Shown piece by piece: positions 1-5,090 of a stretch of 5,090 bases of DNA. The position numbers and the translations under genes are program-made. Below the pieces are notes generated by a model. The model had not been told where the DNA came from. It ran no database searches and saw nothing but the letters and a program-made list of their open reading frames with translations. Each line of letters opens with the position of its first letter. Position 1 is the stretch's first letter. Origin of the DNA: CAG-103 sp048217285 (lineage in GTDB: Bacteria > Bacillota > Clostridia > Oscillospirales > Oscillospiraceae); contig DBFWVW010000101.1 of the NCBI GenBank assembly GCA_048217285.1, positions 1 through 5,090 of the forward strand, read 5' to 3'.

Positions 1-94
1 CTATATTATTGATAGATTGTTCATAATTATTTTCGCGGCCGTTTCGGCGCGGGAAAAACGGCTGCTTCGCGGGCGGTATCCGCACTGCTCCCCG

Positions 95-123
95 TTGCGA
101 AAGCGGTGCGGCTTTGCTATAAT
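95..123 (+). promoter_or_regulatory. sigma-A-type extended -10 promoter of prmA
   Basis: A perfect TATAAT lies at 118-123 and is preceded by TGC at 115-117, which makes an extended -10 element. A TTGCGA hexamer (4 of 6 matches to TTGACA) lies at 95-100, with a spacer of exactly 17 nt. Transcription should begin near 130, giving a short leader of roughly 25 nt before the prmA start codon. No other gene lies between this site and prmA, so it is the natural promoter for that gene. Confidence 0.8.
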
Positions 124-140
124 GAAGCCAAATCACGCGC

Positions 141-147
141 AAAGGAG
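141..147 (+). promoter_or_regulatory. ribosome binding site of prmA
   Basis: AAAGGAG at 141-147 sits 8 nt before the ATG at 156. This is a near-ideal Shine-Dalgarno match and spacing, and it fixes the prmA start. Confidence 0.85.
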
Positions 148-155
148 TACCGCTT

Positions 156-1082
156 ATGCAATGGATTGAAGTGTCCGTCCCCACCCGCAGCGACGAGATC
201 GACGACGTCTGCGCGCAGCTGGCCGAGCTGGGCGCCGGCGGCATGGTCGTGGAAGACGAGACGGATTTTCAGCAGTTTCTGGAGCAGAATCATCAATATT
301 GGGACTATGTGGACGACGCGCTGGAGGCGCAGTTTCGCGGCGTGTCGCGCATCAAGTTCTACCTCGCCGACGATGATGACGGCCGCGCGCAGCTGGAAAC
401 TATCCGCGCCGGCATCGGCCGCGAGCTGACGACCGCGACCGTGCGCGACAGCGACTGGGAAAACAACTGGCGGCAGTACTATCAGCCGATTGAGGTCGGC
501 GAGAAGCTCGTCGTCGTGCCCGAGTGGCTCGACGCACCGGCGGACGGCCGTCTGCCCCTGCGGCTCGACCCGGGCCTCATCTTCGGCACCGGCAGCCACG
601 CCACGACGCGTATGTGCCTCGCCGCGCTAGAGCACTGCGCGGGCACGGGCAAGACCGCGCTCGATCTCGGCTGCGGCAGCGGTATCCTCGGCATCGGCGC
701 GCTGCTGCTCGGCTGCGCGCACGTCACCGGCTGCGACATTGATCCCAAGGCCCCGGAGGTGGCGGCAGGCAACGCCGCGCTCAACGGCTTCGGGGAGGAC
801 AAGTTCTGCGTCTGCGCAGGCGACATTCTTGCCGACGCGGGGCTGCGCCGCCGCCTCGGCACGGGGTACGACATCGTGCTGGCAAACATCGTGGCCGACG
901 TCATCATCCCGCTGGCCGCGCTGGCCCCGGCGTTTCTCGCCCCGGGCGGCACGTTCGTGTGCTCGGGCATCATCGACGGGCGCGAGGACGAGGTCGCCGC
1001 CGCGCTCACGCGCGCGGGCTTCACCATCACGGCGCACGACACGCTCGAGGAGTGGCACTGCTTCACGGCCACGCTTGCGTGA
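156..1082 (+). CDS. prmA: ribosomal protein L11 methyltransferase PrmA
   Basis: This 308-residue cytoplasmic enzyme uses S-adenosylmethionine to methylate lysines and the N-terminal amino group of ribosomal protein L11. The N-terminal part (about residues 1-110) matches the L11-recognition region and opens with MQWIEVSV. The family signature follows at 138-152, from LDPGLIFGTGSH to TTR. The Rossmann methyltransferase core has the SAM-binding motif I DLGCGSG at 170-176, the acidic end of the second strand CDID at 193-196, and the N-I-V-A motif at 244-247 of DIVLANIVAD. The length is normal for Firmicutes PrmA (about 310). The ATG at 156 has a strong ribosome binding site. The gene has its own promoter and appears to stand alone: in many Firmicutes rsmE follows prmA directly, but here a non-coding gap follows. 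PrmA is usually dispensable for growth, so housekeeping expression is expected. The identification is firm. Confidence 0.97.
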   Translation: MQWIEVSVPTRSDEIDDVCAQLAELGAGGMVVEDETDFQQFLEQNHQYWDYVDDALEAQFRGVSRIKFYLADDDDGRAQLETIRAGIGRELTTATVRDSDWENNWRQYYQPIEVGEKLVVVPEWLDAPADGRLPLRLDPGLIFGTGSHATTRMCLAALEHCAGTGKTALDLGCGSGILGIGALLLGCAHVTGCDIDPKAPEVAAGNAALNGFGEDKFCVCAGDILADAGLRRRLGTGYDIVLANIVADVIIPLAALAPAFLAPGGTFVCSGIIDGREDEVAAALTRAGFTITAHDTLEEWHCFTATLA

Positions 1083-1343
1083 CAGCACGCAGCCTGAGCC
1101 TGCCTCGGATAACATCCGGCAGCGCTGGAGGAAGCCGAGACATTTCCACCGCATCCACTGGGCTGCCGGTCGAGCATGGGCAGGAACGAACTTGCCAGAG
1201 TGCGTGACGTCAGAAAACACCTCATCCGGCGGGCAAAGCCCGCCACCTTCTCCTCAAGGAGAAGGCTTGGGGGTGCGCAGCTTGTCTCGGGCTCCCCCGC
1301 TGCTCAGGCACACAACCCAGCCGCACCACTTCACCACAACATA
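1083..1343. other. non-coding gap between convergent genes, upstream part
   Basis: I see no credible gene here. The open frames crossing it are low-complexity shadows without ribosome binding sites or recognisable motifs, and none resembles rsmE. Visible structure: an 8-bp inverted repeat CCGGCAGC (1116-1123) and GCTGCCGG (1162-1169) with a 38-nt loop; a weak CTCGG/CCGAG pairing (1104-1108 and 1135-1139); and the two-hairpin repeat at 1221-1275, listed separately. A GGGGG (1269-1273) can also pair with CCCCC (1294-1298). None of the structures between 1083 and 1220 is followed by a U-tract, so I cannot name a dedicated prmA terminator there. The stem-loop at 1344-1381 may serve both strands. 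Confidence 0.6.
1221..1275. repeat. two-hairpin intergenic repeat element (REP-like)
   Basis: Two perfect palindromic hairpins stand side by side, one base apart. The first is GGCGGGC (1228-1234), loop AAA, GCCCGCC (1238-1244). The second is CCTTCTCC (1246-1253), loop TCAA, GGAGAAGG (1258-1265). They are bordered by CTCATCC on the left and CTTGGGGGTG on the right. Neither hairpin ends in a U-run, so this does not look like a standard terminator. From memory, elements with this plan (CTCATCCG, a variable GC hairpin, then a CCTTCTCC-type hairpin with a TCAA loop) recur between genes in Oscillospiraceae genomes. That recognition cannot be confirmed from one copy. Alternatives are a processed RNA structure or a transcript-stabilising 3' element. 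Confidence 0.6.
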
Positions 1344-1381
1344 GAACAAACCCCAGACGGCAAGCCGCCTGGGGTTCGTTC
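1344..1381 (-). terminator. terminator of the regulator-kinase-htrA operon, possibly bidirectional
   Basis: Two 18-nt arms (1344-1361 and 1364-1381) around AA form a long stem with a CCCCAG/CTGGGG core. Read on the plus strand the stem has two A-C mismatches (1348/1377 and 1357/1368). On the minus-strand RNA both become U-G wobble pairs, so the stem is unbroken. After the GC core the minus strand continues with a U-rich run, UUUGUUCUAU. It starts about 40 nt after the htrA stop codon, where an operon terminator belongs. On the plus strand the core is followed by UUCGUUCAAU, a weaker tail, so it may also stop prmA transcripts. Confidence 0.85.
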
Positions 1382-1419
1382 AATAGAGAGGAGAATATGA
1401 GGAGGGAGAAACTAGCAAA

Positions 1420-2709
1420 TTAAGAGATGTCGTTCGTATCGACGAGTCGGACATCGACATCGAACGTTTTGCCGTCGCGGTAGATGGTCAGCGTGACGGT
1501 ATCGCCCACCTTCAGCCCGTCCTTGACGGCGCTGACATCATAGGTGGTGGTCACGGCCTGACCGTTGACGGCCAGCAGCATATCGCCAGACTGGATGCCC
1601 TGTTTTTCGGCGTCCGAGCCCTCGGCGACGGCGCTGATATACAGCCCCTCGGGCAGATCATAGTATTCGGAAGCGGCGGAGGACACAGCGCCCACGGTGA
1701 TGCCGATGCTCACGCGGCCGGAAACGCGGCCGTCTGCAAGCAGCGCATGGACGATCGGGCGGATGGACGCGGTCGGGATCGCAAAGCCGATGCCCTCCAC
1801 GCCGGTGGACAGCGCCTTCATGTTCGTGATGCCAATCACCTGCCCATACATATTGATGAGCGGGCCGCCGGAGTTGCCTTCGTTGATGGCGGCATTGGTC
1901 TGCAGGAGCGTCATACTGTGCCCGTTATAGACCATGTCGCGGTTGATGGCGGAGATGATGCCGTTGGTCATGGTCCAGCGCAGCTGTTCGCCGAGCGGGT
2001 TGCCGATGGACACGACGTCGTCGCCGACCTGCAGGGAGCTGGAGTCGCCGAATTCGGCGGGCGTAAGGCCCTGCGCCTCGATCTTGAGCACGGCGATGTC
2101 GCTCACGGCGTCCGCGCCGACGAGCTTGCCGGCGTACTCGGTGCCGTCCGATGTCGTCACGGTGACGGCCTTGGCGCCGTCGAGCACGTGCGTGTTCGTG
2201 ACGATATAGCCGTCGGCAGTGAGCACGACGCCGGTGCCGGTGCTGTATTCGCTGCGGCTGATGTCGGCATGGATGCCGACGACGGACGGCAGGCACTTGG
2301 CATACACGCTCTGCAGCGAGAGCGCGCTGCCCCCGGCGGGCTGGAGCGTCATGGTCACGGTGGGATCCGTCGGCGCTGCCGGCAGCTCATTCTTACCGGT
2401 GACGGTGGTGTCATCGTCCGTGTCCTCGCGGGGGAGCGTCACGCTGCCGTGCTGACCCGGCTCACCGTCGGTGGATATGGCCTCGCGGCCGCGGCCGGCA
2501 AACACATAGCAGGAAGCGATGATGAGTACGAGCACGCCGAGAATGATCATCGTGATCTTCAGCCCCTGATGGGACTTCTTCTTCGGCGCGGCGGCCTGCG
2601 ACGGGCTCCAGTAGGAGTCGTAGCAGCCGGTGCCTGCGGTTTCGGTGCGGGGCGCGGCGTAGCCGGCCTCATACCAGTCGGACTCCGGTTTGCGGACGTT
2701 GTCGTACAT
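1420..2709 (-). CDS. htrA: HtrA/DegP-like membrane-anchored trypsin-like serine protease with PDZ domain
   Basis: This 429-residue protease should degrade or handle misfolded exported proteins at the outer face of the membrane. Residues 1-48 form a short cytoplasmic tail rich in Tyr and Trp, ending in a KKK stretch (43-45). One membrane helix spans about 50-71, followed by a Gly/Thr/Asp-rich linker (73-128). The protease domain covers about 129-325, with catalytic His174 (TNTHV), Asp204 (VSDIAVLKI) and Ser280 in GNSGGPL. A single PDZ domain covers about 330-425 (GLYIS, then GDMLLAVNGQ). All triad residues are present, so it should be active. I chose the ATG at 2709 because GGGAGGG lies 7 nt upstream; the frame extends 31 codons further to a TTG at 2802 that lacks such a site. 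The gene is last in the regulator-kinase operon. Known analogues are the CssRS and CiaRH systems controlling HtrA; the same role here is inferred. Confidence 0.95.
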   Translation of the reverse strand: MYDNVRKPESDWYEAGYAAPRTETAGTGCYDSYWSPSQAAAPKKKSHQGLKITMIILGVLVLIIASCYVFAGRGREAISTDGEPGQHGSVTLPREDTDDDTTVTGKNELPAAPTDPTVTMTLQPAGGSALSLQSVYAKCLPSVVGIHADISRSEYSTGTGVVLTADGYIVTNTHVLDGAKAVTVTTSDGTEYAGKLVGADAVSDIAVLKIEAQGLTPAEFGDSSSLQVGDDVVSIGNPLGEQLRWTMTNGIISAINRDMVYNGHSMTLLQTNAAINEGNSGGPLINMYGQVIGITNMKALSTGVEGIGFAIPTASIRPIVHALLADGRVSGRVSIGITVGAVSSAASEYYDLPEGLYISAVAEGSDAEKQGIQSGDMLLAVNGQAVTTTYDVSAVKDGLKVGDTVTLTIYRDGKTFDVDVRLVDTNDIS

Positions 2710-2803
2710 TTGGTGTCCCTCCCAAGGAACGATTTGATGATAGCACGTGATTTTGTGCTGCTTATGAATGGAAAACAAACATTTTATGAATTCCGAGAAC
2801 AAA
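2710..2803 (-). other. kinase-htrA spacer with a weak candidate internal promoter
   Basis: This 94-nt gap is much richer in A and T than the flanking genes. On the minus strand a TTGTTT (2778-2773) lies 17 nt before CAAAAT (2755-2750), a weak match to a sigma-A promoter (3 of 6 and 4 of 6). AGCAC (2742-2746) and GTGCT (2755-2759) form a short inverted repeat that overlaps this -10, and CACGTG is palindromic at 2744-2749. The spacer is longer than a simple operon junction needs, so htrA may have an additional promoter or control site. The evidence is modest, and read-through from the kinase gene is also expected since no terminator is visible. Confidence 0.35.
2717..2723 (-). promoter_or_regulatory. 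ribosome binding site deciding the htrA start
   Basis: On the minus strand GGGAGGG (plus coordinates 2717-2723) stands 7 nt before the ATG at 2709. This supports the shorter 429-residue protein over the longer frame that begins at a TTG near the kinase stop. Confidence 0.75.
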
Positions 2804-4291
2804 TCATGAACTCTTGCGCCCGCCCCTGCGGCCGGTGCTCTCGGGCTTGGCGGTGGGCTTGGGCGCAGGCTTTGCGAGCGTGAGCGTGAACACGAACTCC
2901 GTCACGCCGTCGCGGCTCGTGACGGCGATGTCCTCGCCGTGCGCGTCGAGGATGCTCTTGACCAGATACAGACCGAGTCCCACGCCGTCGCGGTCGAGAC
3001 TGCGGCTGCGGTCGGACTTGTGGAAGCGGTCGAAGATGAACGGCAGGTCGTCGGGCGGGATGGTCTCGCCGTGGTCGCGCACGGAGACATAGGCCTTGCC
3101 CTCCGATTTCCAAAGCGAGACGCACAGCGTGCTGCCGGGCTCGGCGAACTTGACGGCATTGTCCATCAGGTTATAGAGCACACGCGTAATGGCGTCCGGG
3201 TCGGCGAGCACCTGCATGGAGTCCTCGGGCAGCTGGAGGTCAACGTCGAGCTGCTTATCGTCGGCGCGGGCCTCAAAGCTGAGCATGGTGCTGACGATCT
3301 TCTCCGAGATGTCAAACTCGCGCCGGCGGGTCAGGTCCTCGCCCGTGCTCTCAAGGCGCGACATATCCAGCATACTGCGCACAAGACGTGAGAGCCTGCG
3401 TGTCTCGTCGGCGATGGTGGCAAGGTACTTGTCCTCCTGATCCTTGGGGATCGTGCCGTCGAGAATGCCGTCGGCAAAGCCGGCGATGGTGGTCATGGGG
3501 GTCTTGAGCTCGTGCGAGACGTTGGCGATGAAAGCGTTGCGGCGCTGCTCGCTCGTCTCGAGAGAATCGGCCATGGTATTGAAAGCTGAGATCAGCGCGC
3601 CGACCTCGTCGGTGCGCCCGTCGTCCGTGACGCGGGCGGAGAAATCGCCGTGGGCGAACTTCTTGGCCGCGACGGCCATCTCATCGAGCGGCTGGGCCAT
3701 GCGCTTGCTCGTCACGAGCGAGAGCAGCAGCGCGATCATCATCACGGCGGCGGACGCGGCGAGAAACACCCACACGAACGTGCGCCAGCCGTCGATGATC
3801 GTGGCGCTGTTGGTTGCCACAAACACATAGCCGATCACGCGCGCGGCCGTGCCGATGGTGATCGGCTGCGCGACGACATAGTGGGCAGAGCTGTAGAAGC
3901 CGCCGAGATTCGTGATGAGATTGAGCTTTCCGCCGCTGCGCAGCTGCACCAGCGATGCGGTTCCGATCGTGCGGCCGAGGTGCTCGCAGGCGATGTTCCG
4001 GCACGAGCAGGAGACGATCATCCCGTCGGTGTCCGTGATGAAGATGTGGTTACCGGTAGATTGTGCAAGTGTGCTGATGACCATACGCAGGTCCCAGCTC
4101 GAAAGCTCACCGTCGCGCACGAGCGCCTGCGCGGCGTGGCTGACCTCCTCGGCGTTGGAGACCATGTTGTCGCGGTATTCGCTGATGACATAGCTGCGGC
4201 CGAGAAACACGAACGCCGTGCCGAGGATAAGGAAGCTGAACATGACCATGACGGCGGTCGCGGCGAAGTTTTTGAAATAAATACTCTTCAC
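2804..4291 (-). CDS. membrane sensor histidine kinase with HAMP, HisKA and HATPase domains
   Basis: This 495-residue kinase is the sensor partner of the adjacent response regulator. Membrane helices lie at about 10-31 and 171-193 and enclose a 140-residue extracytoplasmic sensor domain. That domain carries Cys95, Cys97, Cys102 and His104 in an SCSCRNIACEH stretch. A HAMP linker (about 194-246) leads to the HisKA domain with phospho-accepting His260 in NVSHELKTP. The ATP-binding domain has an N-box at 374-378 (NLMDN), D406-H-G408 as G1, an F-box FIFDRF at 418-423 and G2 GVGLGL at 436-441. G1 has Thr410 where the second Gly of DxGxG is usual. A basic Pro/Lys/Arg-rich tail ends the protein (473-495). 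The GTG start at 4291 directly follows the regulator's TAA and lacks a strong Shine-Dalgarno, so translation is probably coupled. The ligand is unknown; envelope or redox stress is a guess from the neighbours and the cysteines. Confidence 0.95.
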   Translation of the reverse strand: MKSIYFKNFAATAVMVMFSFLILGTAFVFLGRSYVISEYRDNMVSNAEEVSHAAQALVRDGELSSWDLRMVISTLAQSTGNHIFITDTDGMIVSCSCRNIACEHLGRTIGTASLVQLRSGGKLNLITNLGGFYSSAHYVVAQPITIGTAARVIGYVFVATNSATIIDGWRTFVWVFLAASAAVMMIALLLSLVTSKRMAQPLDEMAVAAKKFAHGDFSARVTDDGRTDEVGALISAFNTMADSLETSEQRRNAFIANVSHELKTPMTTIAGFADGILDGTIPKDQEDKYLATIADETRRLSRLVRSMLDMSRLESTGEDLTRRREFDISEKIVSTMLSFEARADDKQLDVDLQLPEDSMQVLADPDAITRVLYNLMDNAVKFAEPGSTLCVSLWKSEGKAYVSVRDHGETIPPDDLPFIFDRFHKSDRSRSLDRDGVGLGLYLVKSILDAHGEDIAVTSRDGVTEFVFTLTLAKPAPKPTAKPESTGRRGGRKSS

Positions 4292-4981
4292 TTACGTCTC
4301 ATCCGCTTCAAACTTATAGCCCACGCCCCAGACGGTCTTGAGCGCCCACTTGTCGGACACGCCCTCAAGCTTTTCGCGCAGGCGCTTGATGTGCACGTCG
4401 ACGGTGCGGCTGTCGCCGAAGTAGTCAAAGCCCCATACCTCGTCGAGCAGCTGGTTGCGGGTGTAGACGCGGTTGGGCGTGGCCGCGAGGTGGTACAGCA
4501 GCTCCATCTCCTTGGGCGGCGTGTCGACCTTTTTGCCGTCCACGATCAGCTCATAGGAGTCGAGATTGATGACGAGCTTGTCGAACGTAAGCTTCTTGCT
4601 CTGGGGCTTGCCGTCGTCGCCGGTGCGGCGCAGCACGGCGTGCACGCGCGCGAGCAGCTCCTTGACCTCAAAGGGCTTGACGATGTAGTCATCCGCGCCC
4701 ATCTCCAGGCCGGAGACCTTGTCCTCGGTCTCGCCCTTGGCGGTGAGCATGATGATGGGCATTTTCATGGTCTTGCGCAGCTCGCGGCAGACCTGCCAGC
4801 CGTCCATAACGGGCAGCATGATATCGAGCAGCACGAGATCGGGCTGGATCTCCCTGGCCATCTCGACGGCCTTGCCGCCGTCGGCCGCGTGGGACACCTC
4901 GAACCCGTCCTTCTGCAGGTACAGGCGCAGCAGCTCTGCAATGTTGATATCGTCCTCCACGACGAGCACTTTCTGGCTCAT
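4292..4981 (-). CDS. OmpR/PhoB-family DNA-binding response regulator
   Basis: This 229-residue cytoplasmic transcription factor should be phosphorylated by the kinase encoded next to it. The receiver domain (about 3-116) has the acidic pocket E9-D10-D11, phospho-acceptor Asp53 in LLDIMLP, switch Thr80 (LTAK) and Lys102 (VKPF). After a short linker (GDDGKPQSK) comes a winged-helix DNA-binding domain (about 130-225), with the recognition-helix segment RTVDVHIKRLREKLE at 192-206 and the closing VWGVGYKFE. All key residues and the length are standard for the family. The ATG at 4981 has AAAGGAGG 9 nt upstream. It is the first gene of the operon and sits just behind a promoter region with an inverted repeat, so autoregulation is plausible. 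The sequence resembles WalR-, CssR- and PhoP-type regulators generally; I cannot assign a specific ortholog, so no symbol is given. Confidence 0.96.
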   Translation of the reverse strand: MSQKVLVVEDDINIAELLRLYLQKDGFEVSHAADGGKAVEMAREIQPDLVLLDIMLPVMDGWQVCRELRKTMKMPIIMLTAKGETEDKVSGLEMGADDYIVKPFEVKELLARVHAVLRRTGDDGKPQSKKLTFDKLVINLDSYELIVDGKKVDTPPKEMELLYHLAATPNRVYTRNQLLDEVWGFDYFGDSRTVDVHIKRLREKLEGVSDKWALKTVWGVGYKFEADET

Positions 4982-4990
4982 GCGATGTTG

Positions 4991-4998
4991 CCTCCTTT
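4991..4998 (-). promoter_or_regulatory. ribosome binding site of the response regulator gene
   Basis: The minus strand reads AAAGGAGG (plus coordinates 4991-4998), 9 nt before the ATG at 4981. This is a full-strength Shine-Dalgarno that fixes the start. Confidence 0.85.
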
Positions 4999-5024
4999 GC
5001 CGGCGCAGGGCGCGCCGGGTATCA

Positions 5025-5071
5025 ATTTTACAATTTGTCTTTATTATAAAACAACCGGCACGGCATTTTCA
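5025..5071 (-). promoter_or_regulatory. promoter region of the regulator-kinase-htrA operon
   Basis: Two overlapping minus-strand promoters can be read in this AT-rich stretch. One has a perfect TATAAT (5048-5043) with TGAAAA (5071-5066) 17 nt upstream as a poor -35. The other has TTGTTT (5054-5049), an 18-nt spacer and TAAAAT (5030-5025). I cannot choose between them. Either gives a leader of several tens of bases containing a GC-rich segment (5001-5019) before the ribosome binding site. A promoter somewhere here is likely; the exact start is uncertain. Confidence 0.6.
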
Positions 5072-5088
5072 TGTCCAATCTGTAAAAT
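5025..5088. repeat. imperfect inverted repeat around the operon promoter (candidate operator)
   Basis: ATTTTACAATTTG at 5025-5037 and CAATCTGTAAAAT at 5076-5088 are inverted copies matching at 11 of 13 positions. Their centres are 51 bp apart, about five helical turns, so both would face the same side of the DNA. They bracket the candidate promoters of the regulator gene. A regulator-binding role, perhaps autoregulation, is inferred. OmpR-family proteins usually bind direct repeats, so another factor or a chance AT-rich match is possible. Confidence 0.4.
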
Positions 5089-5090
5089 CC

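Noticed and set aside
38..62. Inverted repeat GCCGTTT/AAACGGC upstream of prmA
   Set aside because: A 7-bp stem with an 11-nt loop and no U-tract on either side lies upstream of the promoter; it may be the end of a neighbouring unit but nothing supports a terminator or operator call.
482..1246. A 254-codon open frame on the minus strand opposite prmA
   Set aside because: It is a Ser/Ala/Pro-rich shadow of prmA with no domain signature and no start signals.
1083..1343. Possible structured RNA gene between prmA and htrA
   Set aside because: The folding elements are short or long-range, with no match to tRNA, RNase P, tmRNA, 6S RNA or riboswitch cores that I can recognise, and no promoter was seen.
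1397..1423. An 8-codon frame (MRREKLAN) preceded by a GAGAGGAG-like stretch
   Set aside because: It is too short, lies beyond the terminator and overlaps the htrA stop codon; the purine-rich run is probably chance.
2710..2802. N-terminal extension of HtrA from a TTG at 2802
   Set aside because: The extension covers the AT-rich spacer and begins at a TTG without a good ribosome binding site, whereas the ATG at 2709 has GGGAGGG 7 nt upstream.
1747..2883. A 378-codon open frame on the plus strand opposite htrA
   Set aside because: It is antisense to a clear protease gene, lacks a ribosome binding site and has His/Asp/Gly/Val-rich composition typical of a mirrored GC-rich gene.

Overview
The window looks like a GC-rich Gram-positive chromosome, most likely a clostridial gut-type Firmicute of the Oscillospiraceae/Ruminococcaceae group. 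This rests on strong AAAGGAG-type ribosome binding sites, consensus sigma-A-like promoters, a membrane-anchored HtrA protease encoded beside an OmpR-type two-component system, and a tandem-hairpin intergenic repeat of a style I recall from that group. The taxonomic assignment is an inference. No phage, transposase, CRISPR, rRNA or tRNA signal is visible.

Layout: positions 1-155 hold an upstream region with a good extended -10 promoter and a ribosome binding site. They drive prmA (156-1082, + strand), the ribosomal protein L11 methyltransferase, which appears to be a single-gene unit. From 1083 to 1419 there is no credible gene. This gap holds unassigned sequence with one long-range inverted repeat, a compact two-hairpin repeat element (1221-1275), and a strong stem-loop terminator (1344-1381) between the convergent transcription units.

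The rest of the window is one minus-strand operon read from right to left. It starts with a promoter region and an imperfect inverted repeat (about 5025-5088). Next come an OmpR/PhoB-family response regulator (4981-4292), a membrane sensor histidine kinase (4291-2804) that begins on the base after the regulator's stop codon, a 94-nt spacer, and an HtrA/DegP-like membrane-anchored serine protease with one PDZ domain (2709-1420).

Working model: the kinase has an extracytoplasmic sensor domain with an unusual Cys/His cluster. It phosphorylates the regulator, which probably controls its own operon and htrA, so the set would act as a surface protein-quality or envelope-stress circuit comparable to CssRS-HtrA or CiaRH-HtrA. 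The individual protein families are clear. The stress role is inferred from gene order. I see ordinary core and signalling genes and no convincing novel system; the points worth a second look are the repeat element, the cysteine cluster, the same-frame regulator/kinase junction and the operator-like inverted repeat.
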